Shown here in pieces: positions 11,644 through 21,641 of a DNA stretch of 64,000 nt (its first letter is position 1; each line of letters starts with the position of its first letter). The stretch is from Annulohypoxylon bovei var. microspora. Its lineage: Eukaryota > Ascomycota > Sordariomycetes > Xylariales > Hypoxylaceae. Both the position numbers and the translations under genes were made by a program. Location: assembly GCA_022836615.1 (NCBI GenBank), contig MU405211.1, forward strand, positions 558,001 through 622,000. Reading direction: 5' to 3'. Below the pieces are notes generated by a model that had not been told where the DNA came from, ran no database searches, and was given only the letters and a program-made list of their open reading frames with translations.

Positions 11644-12822
11644 TTATTCACCCGTTTCGTCACCAATCTTCTCGAGCTTGCCCATTTCTCTTTTCTCTCC
11701 AGACTCGCCAATAAATCTTATTCGGTCTATTCGAACCTTTTCACCATCGCCGTCGCCGTCCACGACGAAGATCACGAGACTCGTCAGATTCTGGTACCGG
11801 ACAAATCGCAGGCCTAGGTTCGCGGTGCCGTTGGCGTTCCAGTCGTTCTCGCCGATCTCGATAGTCTGGGTCGGGTCGATATCCTCGGCGTCATCAAAGC
11901 CTAGATTGTGCGGTCGATTCGTGAACAATTTGAGAGTCTTGGGTCTCAACGGAACGTCATCGTCATCGTCATCGTCGTCGGCTGTAGGCGGTAGAGAAGT
12001 AATCTGGTAAGTATGCATTAGCTTGAAAATATCTTCTGTGGCGGACTAAGTAGGTATATATATACCTGTATCGTGTGTAGCTTGATGGCCGAGTTGAATG
12101 GTGTGAAGAGTAACAACTGCTCATCGGTATCGCTCTCCACCCAATCCTTTGCGTCGCTGGTAGCCGTATCCTTTGATAATGCCGAAGGCTTGTTCTTGTT
12201 GAAAAGAGTTCGAACGGAGAAGTGGGATTCATCCGCATTCAAGAGTTCTAGGCCGCGTACGTCGATGGTGTCCGAGACGTCGGTGTAACCTCGAGGCAGA
12301 TCGGCTCCCTTCCAAGCGATGCCTCCAGAACTGCTACCTCCTTGAGAAGCGTTCTCGATATCACTGCTTAGTTTCTCAACGACAGCTTGAAGTTTCTGCG
12401 GATCAGCCCCCTTAAGCTTCTCAACGACAGAGCCATCGCGAAAGATAATGAAGGTAGGAAGATGTGAGACGGCATATTCGGCCGCGACGGCTTTGGCTCC
12501 GTCAGCCTCAGTATTGACCTTGACAAATGTTGCAATCTTAGGACGCGAGAGCTGCCTTGAGAGCTGTTCGTATACAGGCGCGATCTGCTTGCATGGTCCA
12601 CACCAGTTTGCGTAGACTACGCGTTAGAACGATTTGTCAGCTTCGCGTCGCAAAAGATTCTATACATGCTACCATGACGATGGAGGGGCTGAGTGGACAG
12701 GATAGGTGCATCAGTGATCAGTGGCACTCGAAGAGGTACATACAGTCTGCCACCACAATACGCGAGTCCTTCAGTAATTCATTGAACTGCGTAGACGACT
12801 GAATCTCTATAGGTGCAGCCAT
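11644..12822 (-). CDS. Thioredoxin-PITH domain protein (TXNL1-like)
   Basis: A redox protein with an N-terminal thioredoxin fold and a C-terminal PITH (proteasome-interacting) domain. Three exons on the minus strand, 12822-12744, 12616-12066 and 12003-11644, encode 329 aa. The first intron (127 nt) splits the codon for F27, and its branch point TTCTAAC and acceptor GTAG are clear. The second is 62 nt. The active site WCGPC is at residues 31-35. PITH begins near residue 140 and includes RPKTLKLFTNRPHNLGF, LVIFVVDGDGDGEKVRIDRI and the end KIGDETGE. An eight-Asp run at residues 219-226 sits at the start of exon 3. Human TXNL1 binds the 26S proteasome, so a cytosolic, proteasome-linked role is inferred here. 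Confidence 0.92.
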
Positions 12823-13669
12823 GTTTATTACTAAGTGATGATGACGATGTTCTTGGTTGATGTTAAGTTGTTGTAAGTTTAGAAAGATGAAGAATTAACG
12901 AGGAACAATTATGGTGGGGTTGGTAATCCCTGTCAGGCACGACCAGTATGACGGGAGCCAGACAGTGACTGACAGCTCCACAAATACCTAGAGGATAGCG
13001 TTATATCTAGTTGAACATAAGGTTAACTATCATTTATAACCTGCAATTTTGCCGTTGTTTAGTAGGCGACAGAGGAATATTTCATAATGATCTTTATGAA
13101 GTACTAGATGATATATAGAGTTGCTTTAGGCTTTGCTAGAATTTCCGTCACCATTCAAGCTTTGTACACTTGGTTATAAGTAATACTGTAATGTTCGACG
13201 ATATCGTTCGGCAAGTAGTTGAATCGTTGTATCAAATAGTGTTTTACTCTTAGTATCAACACTTAGACATATAACTATGTAAATGGCATATTATCCCGAG
13301 ACTTAGAATACCTCAAGACATTTGTACTATCAGCGCTGAGAAGCTTGTACTACTATGGCACACTTTTTATTTATTTTTATTTTTAGAAATATCCCTTTTA
13401 ATGGATAATTGTCATGTACGGAGTACGGAATAGGGATGCCTTTTGCCCCTAACTATACTAGTCGGTCATGCTTCTAGACCTCTACCAAGCCGGGCTACCC
13501 CTATCCATTGCCTCCCCCTTAAAAGCAAAGCCTAAACTCCACGCACGATCCCCTTTAAGAATGCAGTCTATTTCATGTTCTCTCGTGTCCCATCGAATAC
13601 CGTTGCCCCTAGAAGAGTCCTCGTGTAGCATACCGTCATGACAACAATCCATGCCCCGCCCTGCCTTCA
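12823..13669. other. Intergenic
   Basis: Nothing beyond AT-rich flanking DNA is seen. The promoter of the thioredoxin-PITH gene should lie at its left end. No TATA element is assignable with confidence. Confidence 0.5.
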
Positions 13670-14588
13670 TCAGATGCCCACAGCATGACTAAACACCCGC
13701 GTAGCCAGCTGTGCCAGCAACCTCGCGCGGTCATCCTGCGGCAGATCCTGAAAAACCGCGTACACGCTCTTTCCCTTCGCGTCCCTCACCGCACCCAACC
13801 TATTCCCCGCCACGGCACCCGCTACGGCTCCGGGCATATTGCCCACGATGAAGCCGATCACGCTTCCGCTCGCCGTGCCTAGCATGCTCCAGAATGAGGA
13901 CGTGGGGCGGTTGTTGTCCTCCGCGAGCCCCTCCTCGCGTAGCATCTCTTCGAACACATCGCCGAACTGGGCATCTTCGGCCTGTTGGCGCTCCGCGCGC
14001 GCGTTTGGTTGGGTGTTGGTGTTGCCGCCCGTGAAGAAGTTCCACGCCCACGAGTATGCGTTCTGGGCCGCGCCGCCGCCACCGCCGGCCCCGTTACCGT
14101 TGCCGTTATCGGGCGGCACGGACTCCGATGGGTCGTCGAATGGGTCGTTGTAGGAGGCACGGCCACCGCGGCGGCTCCGGTCCTGCTTCCGTGTGTAGTC
14201 GTACTCCCGCCGCCGGGTCGGGTCTGAGAGTGTGTAGTAGGCGTCGTTTACAAGCTGGAACTTTCGTGTCCGGGCTGCTCGATCGGGGGAGCTGGCAGAG
14301 ACTCTGTCCGGGTGGGTTTTGAGGGCCGCTCTGGTTGTGGGGGATGCCTGTTAGTTATGTACGACGGAAATTCTAACACTACTATGGTAGCTACTATATT
14401 CAACTAAAAAAGGTTTCATAAGGTAACCTACCGTTTATAGGCATCGCGGATCTGTTGCGTACTCGCGGTTTCAGAGACCTCGAGGATCCTGTCTATAAGT
14501 TTATCTAGTGTTAGTGGGGTTCTATATCGTTATAAGAGCTGGGAGAAGTTAAAGGTGACTAACAGTAGTCGGGAGGTCTATTGGCCAT
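13670..14588 (-). CDS. J-domain (DnaJ) co-chaperone with Gly/Ala hydrophobic C-terminal segment
   Basis: Three exons on the minus strand, 14588-14564, 14492-14432 and 14330-13670, encode 248 aa. The spliced N-terminus reads MANRPPDYYRILEVSETAST. The HPD motif that stimulates Hsp70 ATPase is at residues 35-37, and the J domain ends with REYDYTRK. The first coding exon is only 25 nt. After the J domain come a Gly/Asn linker, an acidic helix (FGDVFEEMLREEG) and a Gly/Ala-rich hydrophobic stretch (IGFIVGNMPGAVAGAVAG) that could lie in a membrane. Introns are 71 and 101 nt. The acceptor AAACTTATAG was chosen over an earlier CACTAG because it restores the canonical DYYRILEV spacing. The Hsp70 partner and compartment cannot be read from the sequence. 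Confidence 0.88.
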
Positions 14589-15564
14589 TTTGAAATCTCG
14601 AAGTCGCAATAATAACTGATAAGTCTACTGGTCCGGCAGTTGAAGGTGAAGAAGAGGAAGAGAAGTATTAGGAGCACAGTCGGTCTGCAAGGTCAAGGCA
14701 TCGTCACTTTAATCAGGCTTCGTTGGGAGTTTAAGAATTACATAGGTGGATGGTGTACATCCAATAGGGAACGTCATAGATGTGGCTTTAGAGCAAGATG
14801 ACTTACCTAATAGGGAAACACTTTAACATTTAGCTCTTAAAAGTTCTAACAAGCCACGGTGGCTTGATCGTAGTTCGGTTCCACAAACAGCACACAGCAC
14901 ACCTTGCAGGTTGCAGCTTATTGAACTGCAAGTTGCCTACTTCGTAAACGGTCTAGCCAATATTTGAGCCTTGGCGAAGGCCCGCACTTAGACCCGCAGG
15001 CTCACCTCGGAACCAGACTAGACAAGATGCAGACTAACCCTAAGCCTTAGGGCAGTTTTAGACTACAGCGATCCTTCAGGGGTGCGCCCAGCCACTTCAA
15101 TTGTCGGTGAACGGCCGATCCGTCCCTTCTCATTCGCAGTTCCAATCTTCGCGATGTCTTCGTAAGCTGCAATAACTTTTTCTTTCATACATCCAGACCC
15201 ATCTCGCCTGTGGATAGTCGGCTTGAGCTCCATTCGAGTGTTCGCAAATTGGCTGGTGCTCTGCAGCTCACAAGAAATCGATCATCCGACGGAGAAATAA
15301 CAAAAGATCGAGTTGATCCTCCACGATTGATCTACTAAGCATCTACTTACTGTGAGATTGTTTGTCCCTCTCGTTAGCTTCAGCTCAAAGTCGACAATCT
15401 GCCCCGCTACGCCGATTGAGATACATAGCTGTGATACTCAAGCTTGAGAACACTAGTAACAAGCTCGAACAAGCTTGAGTGAGATAACTTTATATATATC
15501 TTATACATCTACTCATTGTATATAATACAATTTACCACCTCCTACGAACACCAACCTCCTCACT
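14589..15564. other. Divergent intergenic region
   Basis: It separates the J-domain gene (-) from the one-TM gene (+) and should hold both promoters. A TTTATATATATC TATA-like run lies at about 15489-15500, roughly 65 bp before the plus-strand ATG. No gene is seen. Confidence 0.5.
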
Positions 15565-16541
15565 ATGGGCATGTTCGACAATTGGGACGGCGAGTCCGTG
15601 ATCTCGAACTCGACGCGACGTTCGCGCTCGCACCACCACAAGACCTCCAAATCGCGAGAATCCTCTCGCTCGCACAAGAGTAGCAAGAGCAGTAAGCGGC
15701 ACTCAGGGCTCGCTGGTTTCTTCGGTGTCGACAACGGCCACAGCCACCACAGCACCGGCGGCAGTCACTACAGCAAGAACAACGGCTCCAAGAGCTCGTT
15801 CTTCAACCTGGGCAATGGCAGCACCCGGAGTTTTTTCAGCCTAGGTGAGCACACCTGATTTCCCTCCATTCATTCCCCTTCGTTCTGTGCGCTCCCCTCG
15901 TTCGACGAACCCCGTTTATGTGCCGAATCACACGCGCGCACGTGTGGAGGCCTCTAAACCCATTCACCTATCTACACACGTAGCAACGCATCCCCATCCT
16001 TATCCCCCTTTCTCCATTCTCCTACATATCATACCACACCATATACCCCATCCGCCATATCATGTTACAGCATAGCACACCTTAGCCAGCCCCGACTAAC
16101 ATGAGCCCCCCAGGCCGGTCCAACTCCTACTACAAGCGGCAGCCGCGGTCCTCCTTCGTGCAGCGGACGCTCAAGAAGCTGAAGCGCCTCTTGCGGGACC
16201 TGATGTACTACGCGAAGCGGCATCCGATCAAGGTGTTCATGCTCGTGATCATGCCTCTCATAACCGGGGGCGCCCTGACGGCGCTGCTCGCGCGCTTCGG
16301 CCTGCGCCTGCCCCCCAGCATCGAGCGCATGCTCGGCGTGGCCGCGCGCGCCGGCTCCGGCTCCAGCGTGGGGTTGGTCGGTGAGGCGGTGCGCATGGCC
16401 GGCGGTCTGGGCCGCAGTGATGCCATGTCCGTTGGCCGCGACCACCACGGGGAGTACCAGTTCGAGCGGCGCGAGTACCACAGCGAGGGGCGGAGTGGCG
16501 GGGGTGGGTTTTTCGACGGGATACGGGATTTTTTCTCCTAA
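15565..16541 (+). CDS. Unknown Ser/His-rich protein with one transmembrane segment
   Basis: Two exons, 15565-15844 and 16114-16541, encode 235 aa. The 269-nt intron is long for this window but has donor GTGAGC, branch point GACTAAC and acceptor CCCAG, and the frames join at a Gly codon. Residues 1-90 are Ser/His/Lys-rich with SRSHK repeats and look disordered. Residues 101-130 are strongly basic, followed by one hydrophobic helix (about 132-153). The rest is Gly-rich and ends in an aromatic FFDGIRDFF motif. The start MGMFDNWDGES has a repeated-looking echo in FFDGIRDFFS. I recognise no domain. It is probably a membrane-anchored fungal-specific protein, with the basic patch expected on the cytosolic side. 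Confidence 0.7.
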
Positions 16542-17049
16542 GTTTTGATACCCTTACCTACCTACTTGTCTAGGTACTTGGCCTAGGAAATTGGGGGGTT
16601 TCGTATATAGCTGGGAAAACGCGGTTACGATAACTCGTGACGTGCCGGATGAGGGATACCACGGATGGATGGATGGATTGATGATTACGAATTAACGATG
16701 GCGTCTGAGGCGCGGTCGTTTTGAATGATCCCTACTTTTTTTCGCTTCCCATCTTTCCTTATACTAGAAGTTGTTGGGTTACGATTGATGTCTTTTCGAA
16801 GAAAAAAAGATGAGAGTTGGTTGAAGAATCGATACGATACCCTAATGTCATGTTAGACTTTAGATTTAGAAGTCACATTTCATCAAAAAGAATTTACTAG
16901 ATGTCTTGGAGATACGTGAGAAGCGTACGCGGTTATATTGAAGGAAGAGGAGCTCGCGAGTGCATATTAAAAACCAGTCTATCAATGTTCAGGTATTACA
17001 TAGGTGTATTACTTTTCTCAGCAGGATGATCAGGACAGCTCCGCTTGAC
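16542..17049. other. Intergenic between convergent genes
   Basis: It contains CCTA units near 16557, a short GGAT repeat near 16664-16680 and oligo-T/A runs. No gene is supported. Confidence 0.5.
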
Positions 17050-18228
17050 TTATTTCCCTTTCCGTTTTTTACCTGTACCACTAGTCGTCTTCTTCTTTGT
17101 CGGTTGACCAGGTGAAGACTTCTTGGCCTTGGGTCGCTCGGATTCTGGCGAAGCTGAGGCTAAGATAATCTCCCTGTTCCCTCCGTCATCACTTGTGGTC
17201 TCGTCCTCTTGTTCTTCGTTCCTCCTCGCACGGCTTCTATGCCTCCTCGGGCTACTCCTAACGGCCGCAGCGCCATCGGCGTACGGCGCGCGCGGACCCG
17301 CAGTCTGGTACTGAAAAGGATTTTGGTTTGACGACGAAGATGGAGGTCTTCCCGAAGGATCAGAGGCGTGTCGTTGATTAGGAGGTGCGTTGACGTACTG
17401 GTAATCGAAAGGTGGAGAATCTCTTATGCGGGATTGGGGACGTTGTGTAGATGATGTAGATGATGTGCCGGAGCGAGGACGGGAACGGCTTGCATTCGGC
17501 GGATGAAAGCGTCCCATCGGTGGACCAGCTTGCTCTGTCGAAGGTAAGGCTTTGCGGGCCAAAGATTCGTTGGAGCCAGATGGACCTCCGCGTCGAGGGG
17601 GCGAAGGGGGATCGAATTGTGTAAGGGGGATAGCGTATCGCTGTTCTTTTTCTTTTCGTTGCTTTCGATCGCCGCCGTTACGCCGTTTAGCTGCCTCGGC
17701 CTCGGCCTGTAAGCGTTTCCGTCTACGTTCAAGAGCCGCAAGCTCCTCCTTGTTAAGTTTAACATCTTGCCTGCCCTTGCTCTGAGCTTTCCGTATCCTT
17801 GAGAGAGCTGACTGTACTAGAGCCTCTTCAAGTTCCCTCCTAGCAACTTGATTCTCATCATCGGTATCCTCTTCCTCTTCCTCTGATGTAGCTTGTGTAC
17901 CCTCCTCTGTTGAATTGTCGTCGTCGTCGTCTTCTTCATCCGAATGTTGATAAGCATAACCATTCCGTGCCTGACCACTCCCACCCAAATCTATGCCAGT
18001 AAACCGAAGCGGATCACTAGCAAACCGTCTCCCACCATTTTCAGCGCCTTGTGTGTCTGTACCCTCACTATCCAACAACTCCTCCACAACCCTGCGCCCG
18101 GTACCCCAGATGTCATCTTCCTCCTCTTCTTCATATTCCCTCCTCGGACGCCTCGATGGTCTTCCCCATTGGGGCGCAAATTTGGGAGCTCGCGGCCGAC
18201 CACCTAGACCGCCTCCCCGGAAAAAGCC
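17050..18228 (-). CDS. Long charged, disordered ORF without an AUG start
   Basis: The frame is open for 392 codons from just after TGA at 18231-18229 to the stop at 17050, but the first ATG is far inside, near the middle of the ORF. Before it come clearly protein-like segments: GRPRAPKFAPQWGRPSRRPR, EEEEEDDIWGTG, an acidic Asp/Glu run, a long basic helix (ELAALERRRKRLQAEAEAAK, residues about 160-180) and later Ser/Pro/Arg-rich regions. It ends KKTTSGTGKKRKGK, which looks like a nuclear localisation signal. A GTG at 18087-18085 is one possible start. The ORF overlaps the last eight codons of the PRA1 gene in the -1 frame. The composition suggests a nuclear, disordered protein. I recognise no family, and the N-terminus is unresolved. 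Confidence 0.6.
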   Translation of the reverse strand, partial: GFFRGGGLGGRPRAPKFAPQWGRPSRRPRREYEEEEEDDIWGTGRRVVEELLDSEGTDTQGAENGGRRFASDPLRFTGIDLGGSGQARNGYAYQHSDEEDDDDDNSTEEGTQATSEEEEEDTDDENQVARRELEEALVQSALSRIRKAQSKGRQDVKLNKEELAALERRRKRLQAEAEAAKRRNGGDRKQRKEKEQRYAIPLTQFDPPSPPRRGGPSGSNESLARKALPSTEQAGPPMGRFHPPNASRSRPRSGTSSTSSTQRPQSRIRDSPPFDYQYVNAPPNQRHASDPSGRPPSSSSNQNPFQYQTAGPRAPYADGAAAVRSSPRRHRSRARRNEEQEDETTSDDGGNREIILASASPESERPKAKKSSPGQPTKKKTTSGTGKKRKGK

Positions 18229-18734
18229 TCATCGATAGGCTTATCCATCAAAGAGGCGTGGCCAATGATGACCACGCCGCTTGCACCAATCAACCATAGG
18301 ACAGTGGAGAAAGGTGATGCAATTAGAAACAGTAGACCGCAGGTAACAAGCAAGCCGGTGTACAGCTGCGAAGATGTGGCTTGGAGGGTGCCAATGGTAA
18401 GGTCTTGTCCGTTGAGTCGGCCAAGTAACCACATGCCACCAACCAGAAGTATAATATCGAAGAGTAGCAGAGGGTTTGTGATCAAAGCATAGACGCTAAG
18501 GAGCACAAAGACCAAAGCATAGTTACTCGAAAAGGTGCCCAGATTGTAATTAACACGCGACTGGACTTCTCCGAAGTTTGCTGGTTTGGAGAGGCGCTTG
18601 AAATCGAGGAATTCGCTGACGGGACGCATGTTGGCGAACCGGCTGGAGAGAGAAGTGTTGCGAAAACCTGCGAAGCGATCCTGAATGTTCAAGCGCGACG
18701 TCAGGACGTCAAGAGGGATCTGAATACGGGACAT
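18204..18734 (-). CDS. YIP3: PRA1/Yip3 family prenylated Rab acceptor
   Basis: A single-exon 176-aa protein, the same length as yeast Yip3. PRA1 proteins bind prenylated Rab GTPases at Golgi/ER membranes and help Rab delivery. Family blocks are FLDFKRLSKPANFGEVQSRV, the two paired hydrophobic regions (about residues 75-108 and 122-160) and the terminal GHASLMDKPIDEAF, which closely matches the family C-terminus. The start MSRIQIPLDVL is preceded by no in-frame ATG that would extend it sensibly. Its stop overlaps a second long ORF on the same strand. Confidence 0.9.
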   Translation of the reverse strand: MSRIQIPLDVLTSRLNIQDRFAGFRNTSLSSRFANMRPVSEFLDFKRLSKPANFGEVQSRVNYNLGTFSSNYALVFVLLSVYALITNPLLLFDIILLVGGMWLLGRLNGQDLTIGTLQATSSQLYTGLLVTCGLLFLIASPFSTVLWLIGASGVVIIGHASLMDKPIDEAFSGEAV

Positions 18735-21641
18735 TGTGTCGGATAGAGAGAGTAGTATGACTCAATGTTGTTGTGAAGATGGAACCTTGAATTGTTTTGT
18801 CGATTGATAAGGGATACAAAATGTGGCTTAGTGATACCGAAGACGATGTTGGTATCTTGAGAAGAGCTAGGTATGGTGAGCTATTTAACCTCGATCATTC
18901 GGGCTGGACGCGTGAAAATGCCGAAAAAGTCGCGAATGGATTCTGCGGGTATAGCTGTCGTTGTGGCGATGATGGTGTAAGGAAGATCTGTTAAAAAGGC
19001 TGAAGGTTAGAACTTGACAAGTATTTTTTAAAATTAGATGCCCGAAGCCATGGGATGGCACCCACAAATAAGGGGCAGAGCTAATAGCTTACGTATCTGC
19101 CTTTTTCCACCACCAATTGGCCAGCTGAGATTTTAGGCGATACCTAGGTGCTTAAATGCTCGTATTGAGGAACCTTGGAAAAGGCAGCAGGATTTCTAAA
19201 GAAATCCGATAAGAAAAAAAAAGGTCTTAAAAAGCCTAGGGGGGATGAATATTTCGTAATTGGTGAAGCCTTTGTAAAGACAGCCAGCACCTAATATTCT
19301 TTTTTTTCTCTTTTCGTCTTCCCTGGTCTCCCGGAGTAAAAGAATGACGATCCTCTTGCGGTCAAAGCCCAGGGGTAATGCCGAACTGCACTATTCCCCC
19401 CTGGTCTTTGAGAGTTTCTCGTTTTAGAACGACACTCCCAATGACGACCCAGGAGTGTCGTGAAACTCTACTTGAGTACGCACGACGAGCAACACGAAAA
19501 CCTTCACCATGCCTCCATCGGGGTGAAAGAAGATGATGTTGAGAGAGCGTGGAAAAAAGAAAGGAAAAGAGGAAGCGGAAGGAAGAAGTAAGAAAACCAG
19601 GGCTGGTAATGGTTGCTCTTATTAGGATCCGTAGGTACCTATTGTATTCTATCTAAGGCGCCACTGTGCACCACGGCAAGACAACATCGATGCGGTGTGA
19701 AATCTGGCGGCAGCTAACTGGCGGTAGATCTTGGTGTGGATTCATAGGTTGTGGAAAAGTGGGATAAAGCTGCAAGATTACTTGTCCCCGGACAATTTGA
19801 CCCCGGTTAAGCGATCTGACGCTTGGGCCATTTGATTAAATCTGCAGAAAATCCATGGATGCTGGGGGTAGGACTTCCTCAAGTTCCATCAGCTCTGTAG
19901 GACGTCACTTCTTTTGCTCGCTCCCTTCCAATTATTAAACTTTACCTTGAGCTACAGAGTTGTACAATATTCAATTCAAGCAAGTATGACCATGGCAACT
20001 TCAACAATTGTCACATGAAGACAGAACTTCAGCAATACATATATGTATTCGCAACACCATCTCACACATGTGCAAACTAGCAAGAACCAAGAACCAAGAT
20101 AAACCCAATGATATTCATATTGTAGCGCGCTCTGCGCCTGTTTTACCTCGACCTACACCATTACACCAATCTCAACACTTGAATCACATTTGACTCGAAT
20201 CCGAGAAATTCAGTACTACTGCGATCATCACCTCGTGAACGAACGATTACCATGATGATTTGGTACCCGGGTGCCACGCCCTAGCCAGGATCGCTCTGAA
20301 TATGCTATTTTCATTCAACGCTAGGTTCCACGCGAAAACGTGGCCGCTCTACTAGCTTCGTCAGCGTGCTATTCGTGCTTCTCGAGCAGTTTCTATCTTC
20401 ACATGGAAGAGGATCGAACGGTCAAGTTTGCTACGATGTAGCACAAATAAATAACTAGATCGGATATTTCCATGGTGAAACCCATATATCATATGCTTCT
20501 CTCCCTTCATCGTCTACACGTCGACGTCTCTAAAACGTAGTGGATTCGTCGGCACTTTTTCGCCAATGAGAAACGACCGTATACCACTATGTTAAGTCCT
20601 TGTCTCGGATCCGACCCGAAGAATGCAGATATGCTTCGGACTCGGACTGCAGTGTAAACATCACTGACTAAACTTAGTCATATATAGGTAGTAAGGGTTC
20701 CCAGTACAAACATCGCTCCCTAAGTAAGGACTATAGATCATTATAATTCCCTTCAGTCAATCAGCATAGGCTAGACTTCGATTTCGGTCAGAATATATGT
20801 TGTAATTACTCTAAGAGCGATTCGTCTAATGACGTACGCCAATTTTCATATGATTCCTTTTAGACCCATAGAAAAATCTGCTCAGTTTGCGGAGATGCTC
20901 GTATTATAGGCCTTCATCCGAGTCTTTTAATCTTGCTGGTAGAACGAAAAGCTGCCAATGACCTCGAATACTCAAACAATTTATAGGATTTTGCTTCGGA
21001 CGAGCTGGACGAGTTGAAATTTCTACAATTATGGCAGTCCTGCCCGTCATATTCGTCGAGTTGGTTACTTAAAGTCTCAGATCGGGCACCCGCTTGCTCC
21101 GGCTTCACTTTAATGCGTCGCTATTAAGTTCGTAATATCAATATGTTCCTACTACCTAGGTAGTATACCTATTGATAGTTATACGGAACTTCACACAATT
21201 TTTTGCCTCTTAGTTTATAAGAAAAATGAAAGATGTCGAATTACACACCTACCGCGTCGAGCTTTTGAATGTGTATAAAATAGCGTACGAGAGACTTAAA
21301 GATGTTTTAGGTTGGCTGGCTTCAAAGCTTATGTAAGAGTATAAACGTTAAAAGTTGATGCACTTACATAAGCTTCACTTACATAAGCAACCCCACAGTA
21401 CAAACGCGGCATAATTAATTGAATCACCTGCACGCGCGACTCGGTGTGACATGGCTCGAGCTTTTTGGCGGACCCATCGTGATTCTATATCGTGCATACA
21501 ATCTAGGCAGTACTGTTACATTGACACCAAGAGGAGACGACCTACAATGCTTCTCGTGGAAAACTCTTTCTATTAGGCATTGCTTCTCATGTCAATTGGT
21601 TATAGAATTCCCATGGAGCTCAAGAGTTCCAAGGCGTCTTC
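18735..21641. other. Intergenic upstream of PRA1 and RecQ (divergent)
   Basis: No gene is supported across 2.9 kb. Two adjacent imperfect inverted repeats lie at 19364-19409 and 19411-19469 (separate entry). A TACCTAGGTA palindrome lies at 21153-21162. Remaining ORFs are short and unconserved. Confidence 0.5.
19364..19469. other. Two adjacent stem-loops (inverted repeats), possible structured RNA
   Basis: The first pair is AAAGCCCAGGGG-TAAT (19364-19379) against ATTCCCCCCTGGTCTTT (19393-19409), an imperfect match. The second is a strong nested structure: outer arms AGAGTTTC (19411-19418) and GAAACTCT (19462-19469) pair perfectly, and inner arms CGACACTCC (19430-19438) and GGAGTGTCG (19452-19460) pair perfectly around a 13-nt loop. 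A small CGTT/AACG hairpin (19420-19431) can form in the left bulge. The transcribed strand and any function are unknown. Confidence 0.45.

Noticed and set aside
14493..14506. Alternative acceptor CACTAG for the J-domain gene's second exon
   Set aside because: It would insert KLID-type residues between DYY and RILEV and break the conserved J-domain spacing.
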